The position numbers were made by a program, and so were the translations under genes. DNA of 9,083 nucleotides from Candidatus Mnemosynella bozhongmuii. GTDB lineage: Archaea > Halobacteriota > Archaeoglobi > Mnemosynellales > Mnemosynellaceae. A model generated the notes under the pieces. It did no database searches and was not told where the DNA came from. It saw only the letters and a program-made list of their open reading frames with translations. Where the stretch lies: NCBI GenBank assembly GCA_014361165.1, contig JACIWD010000157.1, positions 1 to 9,083 of the forward strand, written 5' to 3'. This document shows, piece by piece, positions 1-5,793 of this stretch. Position 1 is the stretch's first letter. The number at the start of each line of letters is the position of its first letter.

Positions 1-1613
1 TTCTGCTGTGACTTCAGCCACTCAACAGATTTGCTGACATCCTCTCCGACTGAGCTCAGTGCGAGAATTCCCCAGATTGTGGTGTGAACGTAATCTCCAA
101 TCTGCCCATCCTCCTTAATTCTCTCCTTCAGCAGCTCCACGAAATCAATTCCCTCAAAGTTCCTGGGATTCTCGCCTGAGGCTTTTAGGGCAAGAACTGT
201 TCTTGCGTAATCTATTGTTCCCATTTCATCAAGCCTTTCGGGAATCTCCCTTCTCAGATAATCCAGCGGGCTGTTGCCATTTTTCTTCCAGCTGTGCGGA
301 TCCTCTCCTGCGGATGAGATTGCCATGATTGCCCAGGAGGTTCCCGAAAAACTGCTCTCCTCCTCATCCGGATTTGCAAATCCTCCGTCCTCTCTCTGAA
401 TGCTCCTGAGCCATTCGAGAGCTCTGATTATCGGTTCATCCGTCCTTTCCAGCGGGAAGTTCTTCCATTCAACCGCAATGACAAAGAGGCTGAAGTTTTG
501 AATTTCAGCTGAGAAGAAGTAATGGGTCTGATTCTCCCCTCTCAGTTCCGTTGGAATCTGAATCCATCTTTCATCGAATTTCATCAGCGAGACATCATGA
601 GCTGAAGCATTCAGCTCTTCAAGTTTCTCTTTTGAGATTGAGAAATTCAGAGTGACTTTTCCGCTTCTGTTGAGCTCCAGATTGAAGCATTCAAGCGGAG
701 TCGCATGGAGATCATTGAAGATTATTCCGGAGGCCCTTTCTTTTTCCACCTTCAGCTCAAGTGGAGACTTGGTATTCAAATTCAGTTCAAGAGGGATTTT
801 CGTAAAATTCAGCTTTACGGACGCATTCTGAAAGACGATGAGATTAAGAGCATTTTCGGTTGAGTTCAGAATCACAAAGTTTTCGTTTCCTCTGGCAGAA
901 GGAGTTTCACCAGCTGATGATTCGTATGCTTCTTCCTGCTGTTCTTCCTGAACTCCCCACGGCATTGGAGGTGATATCTGAATGTCAAATGACCAGTCAG
1001 AATGGATTCTGATTTCAATTTTGTAGGGAGCACTCGACGGATCATCTCCGTAATTTCTCACGAAATACCAGAGAAGAGTGTCTCCAGCGTTCAGCTGATA
1101 ATCAGAAGCCGGAACCATTGGAGTTTCTCCATTCACGCTGTACATCCATCCCGAAGTCTCCCCCATGGATTTCTCGTAGATTCCCCCGATTCCTCTGACA
1201 TAACCTCCGCTGACATCAACCGAGAATCCTTTCAGCTCGGATGCTTTCAGGAGTGCTCCGAGAGCTGTTCTGTAATCTGGAGGGAGATAGTGAGCTTCCC
1301 CGGATTCTCCTGATTCTCCTCCCTGTTCTTCTGGCTTTTCGGTTATCTGGATGACTTTAACCGCTTTCTCATCACCTGCAATGGCTTCGATTCTCAGCTC
1401 TCCGGTGACGTGAGGGAGGAACTTTGCCTCTTTTCCATAAGCGTAAATCGGCGTTCCATTGTTCATCCTGAAGATTATGAGAGCGTCTTTATCGGTGGAA
1501 ACCGTGACAGGTTCTTCTTTGTATCCTCCTGAAACATCGAGAGAAAGGGCTGAAACTGAAGAGCTGAGGAGTGCGAGGATCAGAAAGAGAGAGAGAATGT
1601 GTTTGAGTTTCAT
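1..1613 (-). CDS. Secreted DUF4430 / PGF-pre-PGF / alpha-alpha toroid protein (3' end beyond window)
   Basis: The frame is open from ATG at 1613 to the window edge, giving at least 537 residues without a stop. Residues 1-22 form a signal peptide (MKLK, a Leu/Ile/Phe core, then VSA before the likely cut). A beta-rich region (about 23-95) and a Gly/Glu linker lead to a clear DUF4430 domain (about 114-187), with TALGALLKAS, GGIYEK, WMYSVNGE and the ending GDTLLWYFV. A PGF-pre-PGF-like domain (about 320-381) shows VTLNFSI, W-I-Q-I-P-T and FSLFVIA. From about 392 onward there are helical repeats of the terpene-cyclase/prenyltransferase toroid type (ALEWLRSIQREDGGFAN, SGTSWAIMAISSAGEDP, TTIWGILALSSVGEDV). 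About nine N-glycosylation sequons fit an exported surface protein. The ATG follows the upstream stop by only 10 bases, with a GAGGTGG Shine-Dalgarno across the stop, so the two genes are cotranscribed. The domain calls rest on motif recognition; the ligand is unknown. Confidence 0.93.
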   Translation of the reverse strand, partial: MKLKHILSLFLILALLSSSVSALSLDVSGGYKEEPVTVSTDKDALIIFRMNNGTPIYAYGKEAKFLPHVTGELRIEAIAGDEKAVKVIQITEKPEEQGGESGESGEAHYLPPDYRTALGALLKASELKGFSVDVSGGYVRGIGGIYEKSMGETSGWMYSVNGETPMVPASDYQLNAGDTLLWYFVRNYGDDPSSAPYKIEIRIHSDWSFDIQISPPMPWGVQEEQQEEAYESSAGETPSARGNENFVILNSTENALNLIVFQNASVKLNFTKIPLELNLNTKSPLELKVEKERASGIIFNDLHATPLECFNLELNRSGKVTLNFSISKEKLEELNASAHDVSLMKFDERWIQIPTELRGENQTHYFFSAEIQNFSLFVIAVEWKNFPLERTDEPIIRALEWLRSIQREDGGFANPDEEESSFSGTSWAIMAISSAGEDPHSWKKNGNSPLDYLRREIPERLDEMGTIDYARTVLALKASGENPRNFEGIDFVELLKERIKEDGQIGDYVHTTIWGILALSSVGEDVSKSVEWLKSQQ

Positions 1614-1623
1614 GATTCCCACC

Positions 1624-3432
1624 TCAGCTGACTGTGCAGTTCACGGGAACTTTTGTGTATTCCGAAATCCTCTCGGGATACTCGCTCAGTTTGTAAATTC
1701 CTGCGTGGAGACTGTAGTTTCCTGCAGTGTTTCTTTGTGGAATATGGAGGAGGACAGGAACCCTTAAACTCTCACCTTCTTTGAGATGGAAGGTTGATAT
1801 TCCCGCTATGCAGTCTCCCTGCTCATTGAGACCGCTTATGACCAAGACAAACCATCCTTCCTCGAATGAGGTCACATTTGCCCATGCGGTTGCATTACCT
1901 CCCAGTTTTCCAGAACTAACGGTCAGATTCGTTATCTCGACAATCGGCTTAACATTTGCGTGGATCTCTAAGACTACAGAGCAGTTCTCCAAGCTGCTTC
2001 CATCTCCGTATCCGTAGTATATCTTCTCTCCATTATTCCATATTCCCCACCATTCGCTCCAGTCCTCGGCATTTTTAACTCCCATAATCGAGCTTATGAG
2101 GAACGAACCGTAGCTTTCGTACCAGCTGTCATCCAGAGTTATTTCAAACCCGATCTCGGTTCCGTTCTCCTCATGATTGGATGCTTTCATCAGAGCTCCA
2201 AGAGCGGTATCCTCTCGAATTTCGTAGTTTGTGCCGTTGACGGTGATGGTCTTGTTTACGGGAACAAGAGTCACGTTGAATTTCATCCATCCCGTGCTGT
2301 TGAAGCAGTAAACATGTCCGTCATCGGCACCTATGAAGAGCCTGTTATCCGCTATGAAAGGTGAGGACATTATGTTGTAGTAGCTTCCCTCCGGTGGTTT
2401 CAATCTGTAGAACCACAGCAGTTTGCCGTTAAAGGCATCAACAGCGTATATCGTCCCTTCTTGAGTGTTTGTGGCGAAGTAGACCACTCCGTTGGCAACT
2501 GCCGGTGAAGAATCTATTTTCCCGTTTGCCGTGAAATTCCAGATTTCCTTCCCACTTGTAGCATTGAAGCAGTATAGTTTTCCATCTTTTGACCCTACGT
2601 AAATGTTACCGTAAGCTATCGCTGCCGTGGAGAGCGATCCGCTGAAGCTGACGTTCCAGGCTTCGCCGCCATCTGAATTAACAGCGTAAAGCTTTTTGTC
2701 GGTTGCGATGAAAACCTTTCCCTCACCCACTGACGGTGAATTTGTGACCTTTCCCTCAACAGGGAATTTCCAGGCTACCGTTCCGTTTTCGTAAACGGCA
2801 AGCAGTTTATCTCCGCTCTCATTCCCAGCAAAGAAGATCAGATTGCCATAAGCTGCGGGAGAAGTATAAGGAGAAATTTCTCCACCTGTGGTGCACTTCC
2901 ACAAAATGCTCCCGTTAAGATCGAGTTTCCAGAGGGTGCCATTTGAGAAAGTTGTTATGTATACTGAGCCGTTGTAAATCAGAGGTGAGGAGGCGATACC
3001 ATACCATGAGGGAGACTGCTCAAGAAGAACAGATTTCTCTATAACTCCAGTTGTTGAGTTGACGTAATGCAGGTCTCCCGAGAAATTTCCAACCACCACA
3101 ACATCTCCGTAAACAGCCGGACTGGAAGCACCCTGAATATTTTCATTCCTCCAGAGAATTTCTCCGGTTGTTGCATTTAAACAGTAAAGACCGGGATTCC
3201 AGGATCCCCACCCATACCAGTTCACAACGTAGATCTTTCCATCACTGTAAACTGGTGAGCCATCCACCAGACCACTCAGCTCCTGCTTCCAGGCAACAAT
3301 CGGTAAAATCTCTTTTTCAGCCGTGAAATTACCGGTTCTTTGAACATCTCCGTGAAAAGTGGTTGCAGATGACGGAGCAGAAAGGAGAATGAAAAGTGCA
3401 GCAAGAGCCATGAGAGATGCGAACCTTCTCAT
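1624..3432 (-). CDS. Secreted PQQ-type beta-propeller protein with DUF4430 domain
   Basis: The 602-residue protein starts with a signal peptide (MRRF, hydrophobic core, likely cut after SSA at 23). Residues about 25-380 carry eight repeats that end in the PQQ-like pattern (CLNATTGEILW, AVNSDGGEAW, CFNATSGKEIW, AVDAFNGKLLW and others) about 40 residues apart, as in an eight-bladed propeller. Residues about 384-493 form a second DUF4430 domain (TALGALMKAS, then a W-rich WSEWWGIWNNGE block), paralogous to the one in the next gene. Residues about 494-602 look like an Ig/CARDB-type beta domain. More than twenty N-x-S/T sequons indicate a glycosylated surface or secreted protein. I see no C-terminal membrane anchor. 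PQQ-like repeats of this kind often serve as scaffolds, as in BamB, so enzymatic dehydrogenase activity should not be assumed. It is the first gene of a two-gene unit with its own promoter. Confidence 0.92.
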   Translation of the reverse strand: MRRFASLMALAALFILLSAPSSATTFHGDVQRTGNFTAEKEILPIVAWKQELSGLVDGSPVYSDGKIYVVNWYGWGSWNPGLYCLNATTGEILWRNENIQGASSPAVYGDVVVVGNFSGDLHYVNSTTGVIEKSVLLEQSPSWYGIASSPLIYNGSVYITTFSNGTLWKLDLNGSILWKCTTGGEISPYTSPAAYGNLIFFAGNESGDKLLAVYENGTVAWKFPVEGKVTNSPSVGEGKVFIATDKKLYAVNSDGGEAWNVSFSGSLSTAAIAYGNIYVGSKDGKLYCFNATSGKEIWNFTANGKIDSSPAVANGVVYFATNTQEGTIYAVDAFNGKLLWFYRLKPPEGSYYNIMSSPFIADNRLFIGADDGHVYCFNSTGWMKFNVTLVPVNKTITVNGTNYEIREDTALGALMKASNHEENGTEIGFEITLDDSWYESYGSFLISSIMGVKNAEDWSEWWGIWNNGEKIYYGYGDGSSLENCSVVLEIHANVKPIVEITNLTVSSGKLGGNATAWANVTSFEEGWFVLVISGLNEQGDCIAGISTFHLKEGESLRVPVLLHIPQRNTAGNYSLHAGIYKLSEYPERISEYTKVPVNCTVS

Positions 3433-3444
3433 ACCTTCACCCCA

Positions 3445-3467
3445 CTTCTGGATATGTTGTCCAGAAG
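3445..3467. promoter_or_regulatory. Perfect 8-bp inverted repeat, operator or 5'-UTR hairpin
   Basis: The arms CTTCTGGA (3445-3452) and TCCAGAAG (3460-3467) are exact reverse complements around a 7-base spacer. The element sits between the leftward TATA box and the Shine-Dalgarno of the propeller gene, on top of the transcription start expected from that TATA box (about 3461). A repressor dimer bound here would block initiation. As RNA it could fold just upstream of the ribosome binding site. Which of the two applies is not decidable from the sequence. Confidence 0.5.
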
Positions 3468-3483
3468 AGATGACGAAGTAGTG

Positions 3484-3491
3484 ATATATAA
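3484..3491 (-). promoter_or_regulatory. TATA box for the secreted-protein operon
   Basis: On the minus strand the site reads TTATATAT, preceded by an A-rich BRE-like stretch (CAAAAATG). It lies 52-59 bases upstream of the ATG at 3432. With the usual archaeal spacing of about 26 bases the transcript would start near 3461, leaving a leader of about 29 bases that contains a GGTGA-type ribosome binding site (within 3433-3443). It is the best TATA match on this strand in the gap. Confidence 0.6.
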
Positions 3492-3526
3492 CATTTTTGA
3501 TGATCCCAGCGAGAGCTCGAAAAAGA

Positions 3527-3540
3527 GGAAAGTTTAAAAT
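3527..3540 (+). promoter_or_regulatory. BRE plus TATA box for the box C/D sRNA
   Basis: The plus strand shows a purine-rich BRE-like GGAAAG (3527-3532) directly followed by TTTAAAAT (3533-3540). The centre of the TATA element lies about 27 bases before 3564, where the terminal stem of the sRNA begins. That is the expected archaeal TATA-to-start distance, so the RNA probably has its own promoter, divergent from that of the secreted-protein operon. Confidence 0.65.
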
Positions 3541-3563
3541 TTTCAGAAGATGAAATCTCAGAA

Positions 3564-3619
3564 GCCCGATGATGAGTGATGGGCGGACTGAGATGTGAGG
3601 ACGAGATCAACCTGAGGGC
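3564..3619 (+). ncRNA. Box C/D sRNA, predicted guide for 16S rRNA C1402 2'-O-methylation
   Basis: All parts of an archaeal C/D guide RNA are present in order: stem strand GCCC (3564-3567), box C ATGATGA (3569-3575), a 12-base guide (3576-3587), box D' CTGA (3588-3591), a 3-base spacer, box C' GTGAGGA (3595-3601, one mismatch to RTGATGA), a 10-base guide (3602-3611), box D CTGA (3612-3615) and stem strand GGGC (3616-3619), which pairs with GCCC. The first guide, GUGAUGGGCGGA, can form 11 consecutive pairs (one G-U) with the universally conserved 16S segment CCGCCCGUCAC (E. coli 1399-1409). The fifth base before D' (3583) then faces C1402. Archaeal C/D RNAs bind L7Ae, Nop5 and fibrillarin to place 2'-O-methyl groups. 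The target of the second guide is uncertain. The gene lies convergent to, and just beyond, the stop of the PAC2 gene. Confidence 0.85.
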
Positions 3620-3626
3620 ATCAAAA

Positions 3627-4391
3627 TCATCTTATGTATCCGAGATCCTCATCTCCACCGAATTCTTTTGGAACGGATGCTCTTTCTGCTTCCCTAAGCT
3701 GTGATAGAAATCTCTCCATCTCTGCAGCCCTCTCCTTCAGAGCTGTTGTATCAACATTTATTCCGAGAGCCTTCTGAAGAACTTCGAGAACAGCCTGAGC
3801 GCTTTTTGGATCGACCATGTAACCAGAGGTCACGCCCATCAGACAGACAGCCTCAATTCCCTCCATGGCTGCAAAACCCAGAATAAGACCTGAAGCTCCG
3901 ATTATTCCTCCTCCGGGTTCATCCTCCTTGAAGATGACTCCGTATCTCTTCATCTCCTCCACAAGCTCCGGTTTGTTTGCAGCACCTATAACATAGGGTT
4001 TCTCAACAATCGTTCCCGTGCCATATCCTCCAAGAGTGTATATTCTCCTTGCCCTAAACTCTTTCGCAATTTTAACATAGCTTTCACTCAGAATGTAATG
4101 ACCGGTATTGGTGACGCTCTGGGATTCCCCAACAAGAATGAGAAGATGCTTTCCATCAATCTCTCCGTGATAGATGTCATTTGTCATCATCCTTACTGTT
4201 CCGTCTTCCTTCACCATCACCTGAGGCGGAAGATGAGGAGAATAGATCTCGATTATCTTCTCCGCTTCTAACTCATCTATCAGATGCTCGGCCACGAGCT
4301 TTCCCACATTTCCAATTCCCGGAAGACCCTCGATAAAAATTGGACTCTCAACCTCAACTCTTTTCAGCCTTACAACTCTCACTTCTTCCAT
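3627..4391 (-). CDS. PAC2 family protein (proteasome assembly chaperone-like)
   Basis: The 254-residue protein belongs to the archaeal PAC2/PbaB-like family. The family's N-terminal glycine-rich signature is visible at 21-30 (EGLPGIGNVG), followed by an alpha/beta core with ILVGESQS, YTLGGYGTG and GLILGFAAMEGIEAVCLMG, and by a charged helical tail (about 215-240). The C-terminus reads GGDEDLGYIR; the tyrosine is third from the end, so it is not a strict HbYX proteasome-docking motif. Archaeal relatives form oligomers and have been linked to proteasome assembly, but the role of this paralogue is inferred. Its ATG lies inside the end of nop10 (13-base overlap), which implies translational coupling. 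It is the last gene of the eight-gene operon. Confidence 0.9.
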   Translation of the reverse strand: MEEVRVVRLKRVEVESPIFIEGLPGIGNVGKLVAEHLIDELEAEKIIEIYSPHLPPQVMVKEDGTVRMMTNDIYHGEIDGKHLLILVGESQSVTNTGHYILSESYVKIAKEFRARRIYTLGGYGTGTIVEKPYVIGAANKPELVEEMKRYGVIFKEDEPGGGIIGASGLILGFAAMEGIEAVCLMGVTSGYMVDPKSAQAVLEVLQKALGINVDTTALKERAAEMERFLSQLREAERASVPKEFGGDEDLGYIR

Positions 4392-4543
4392 AATTTCCTG
4401 AACCTCCTGCGATATTCCCCGTAGGGATCTTCAGGAGAGAACCTCGGAGGTATTGTGTTAAAGGTCTTTTCTCCGCACCTCGGGCAGATGTCCTTGAGTG
4501 TGTAATCCCTGCACTTTCTGCAGAACTTTATCCTCGACTTCAG
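4379..4543 (-). CDS. nop10: H/ACA RNP protein Nop10 (probable CTG start)
   Basis: This 54-residue gene encodes the small Nop10 subunit of archaeal H/ACA ribonucleoproteins, which with Cbf5, Gar1 and L7Ae carry out RNA-guided pseudouridylation. The zinc ribbon is clear: C8-x2-C11 (FCRKC) and C20-x2-C23 (CPRCG), then the family's basic tail with PPRFSPEDPYGEYRR and a final RKLWKK. No in-frame ATG, GTG or TTG lies near the expected N-terminus. The only suitable codon is CTG at 4543-4541, whose TG is shared with the TGA stop of aIF2-alpha (CTGA, where ATGA would be usual). A GGAGG lies about 7-8 bases upstream of it, at normal spacing. The 3' end overlaps the PAC2 gene by 13 bases. Family length is about 55-60 residues, so the gene is complete. 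Confidence 0.9.
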   Translation of the reverse strand: MKSRIKFCRKCRDYTLKDICPRCGEKTFNTIPPRFSPEDPYGEYRRRFRKLWKK

Positions 4544-5331
4544 TTCTGTCCCTCCACATGCCTGTGGAAGACTCCCGTACCACCAAACTCCTTTATCTTC
4601 TTTATTACTGCCTCTGAAGCCTTTCTGAGAACATCCTCCGCAATCTTGTAATCGGGAGCTCTCACCCTTATTCTGTATCTCGGAGCCCCCACATAGGAGA
4701 CCTCAACCGAGACCCCATTTCCAGAGAAGCTGTAAGCACTTTTCAGTGCTTCGCGAACCTCCTCAACCCCGTTTGGATTTGGAGATGTGACATCAACAAA
4801 TCCATCTATCATGACTTCATGAACCTTTATATTCTGTTTTGCAATCTCCTGAATCTTCTCGGCAATCTCTTTCTCTATTCCGGCCTCAAGAAGAGCTGAA
4901 ATGTTGGTTGCAGCCTCTTCAAACGCATAGTAAATTCCACCGAACTCTCTCTCGAGCTTTGCTCCAATTTCCCTTATCTCCTTTTCTCCAAGCCCGAGTT
5001 TCTCGGCAACCATTCTGAGCCATTTATCCGCTTTCTGCTCATTCTTCCACTGCTGTATCTTCTCCCTTCTCTGATGTTCATTTACGTCTTTCAGAGACAG
5101 ATCTATGTGCCCTCTCTTTTTGTCAACATTCAGAACTTTGCATACAACCTTCTGGCCCTCTCGCACGTGATCTCTTATGTACTTTATCCAGCCCGAGGCA
5201 ACCTCTGAGATGTGTATGAGTCCTTCCTTCCCCTCATACTCGTCGAGAGCCACAAATGCTCCGAAATCCATTACCTTTGTTACAGTTCCTACCACAAATT
5301 CTCCTTTCTCGGGCCACTTCTTACTGTACAT
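4540..5331 (-). CDS. Translation initiation factor aIF2 subunit alpha
   Basis: The 263-residue product is the alpha subunit of the heterotrimeric factor that brings initiator Met-tRNA to the small ribosomal subunit. An S1/OB domain fills about 10-85 (GEFVVGTVTKVMDFGAFVAL, GLIHISEV, VVCKVLNVDKKRGHIDLSLKDV). It is followed by the helical domain (about 90-170) and the C-terminal alpha/beta domain (about 175-263, with GVSVEVSYVGAPRYRIRV) that contacts the gamma subunit. The start is fixed: an in-frame TAG lies three codons upstream. The AGGAGG ribosome binding site abuts the ATG with no spacer, which is unusual. The gene follows rps27e in the same frame after TAG AGG AGG, and its TGA overlaps the nop10 start. 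Confidence 0.96.
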   Translation of the reverse strand: MYSKKWPEKGEFVVGTVTKVMDFGAFVALDEYEGKEGLIHISEVASGWIKYIRDHVREGQKVVCKVLNVDKKRGHIDLSLKDVNEHQRREKIQQWKNEQKADKWLRMVAEKLGLGEKEIREIGAKLEREFGGIYYAFEEAATNISALLEAGIEKEIAEKIQEIAKQNIKVHEVMIDGFVDVTSPNPNGVEEVREALKSAYSFSGNGVSVEVSYVGAPRYRIRVRAPDYKIAEDVLRKASEAVIKKIKEFGGTGVFHRHVEGQN

Positions 5332-5337
5332 CCTCCT

Positions 5338-5502
5338 CTACTCCAGAACCTCTACTATCTTTCCCTTTATTTCAGCCTTTCCGCCAGTGGGTTCAGCGAG
5401 AGTTCTTCCACAAACAATGCAGCTGACAACTCTGCTGGCGTGAGAAAATATGATCTGCTCGTTCTCGCAATCCGTGCATTTAACTCTCAGAAACTTGCTC
5501 AT
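5338..5502 (-). CDS. rps27e: Ribosomal protein S27e (eS27)
   Basis: This is a 54-residue small-subunit ribosomal protein with a C4 zinc ribbon: VKCTDCENEQIIFSH and, later, VSCIVCGRTLAEPTGGKA, the classic eS27 pattern. The ATG at 5502 is preferred over an in-frame ATG at 5520, because a GGAGGTG Shine-Dalgarno (about 5510-5516) sits 7 bases before 5502 and family members begin just before the first zinc cysteines. It starts 4 bases after the rpl44e stop. The usual archaeal length is 55-65 residues, so it is complete. Confidence 0.95.
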   Translation of the reverse strand: MSKFLRVKCTDCENEQIIFSHASRVVSCIVCGRTLAEPTGGKAEIKGKIVEVLE

Positions 5503-5506
5503 GAGG

Positions 5507-5782
5507 CTACACCTCCACAAACTCGAATCTTGAGACCCTGAATCCCTCTCTTGAGTGTGACTTGTTGCAGACAGTGCATCTGTATTTCAGATTGACCTTC
5601 TTGGTTGGCTTGTCTCCTCCTGGAACCTTTGAGAACTTTCCGGAGTTGCCTATACCAGATCGTCTCTTCTTCTGCCTCACGATCCAGTTCAATCCGGAAG
5701 GCTGACCCTTTTTGACTCTCTCGACAACATGCTCGGTGTGTCTTCTGCAATACGGACAGTATGTCCTTATCTTTTTCGGCAT
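5507..5782 (-). CDS. rpl44e: Ribosomal protein L44e (eL42)
   Basis: This is a large-subunit ribosomal protein near the E site, with a C4 zinc finger (IRTYCPYCRRHTEH and YRCTVCNKSHSR) and the L44e signature KPTKKVNLKYRC. The start is ambiguous. In-frame candidates are GTG 5797, ATG 5794, TTG 5788 and ATG 5782. A near-perfect Shine-Dalgarno GAGGTGAT covers 5800-5793, so the first two lie inside it and are unlikely. ATG 5782 (MPKKIRTYC, 91 residues) has a slightly long spacing of 10 bases. TTG 5788 (MKMPKK, like several homologues) has a short spacing of 4. I list the ATG. The preceding gins51 gene ends with TGA at 5796-5794, inside the same ribosome binding site. Confidence 0.93.
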   Translation of the reverse strand: MPKKIRTYCPYCRRHTEHVVERVKKGQPSGLNWIVRQKKRRSGIGNSGKFSKVPGGDKPTKKVNLKYRCTVCNKSHSREGFRVSRFEFVEV

Positions 5783-5793
5783 CTTCAACTTCA

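Noticed and set aside
1624..3432. PQQ-dependent alcohol dehydrogenase
   Set aside because: The repeats match the propeller fold, but I see no vicinal cysteine pair or other active-site hallmarks, and the DUF4430 and beta domains point to a binding or scaffold role.
3518..3534. T-rich stretch on the minus strand (CTTTCCTCTTTTTCG) as terminator of the PAC2 operon
   Set aside because: It is about 95 bases beyond the stop, has no stable preceding hairpin and only five consecutive T; part of it is the BRE of the sRNA promoter. Possible but not supported enough.
3532..3539. Reverse reading of the sRNA TATA region as a second leftward promoter
   Set aside because: The site is nearly palindromic, but a leftward start would give a leader of about 80 bases, and the TTATATAT at 3484-3491 is a better match with better spacing.
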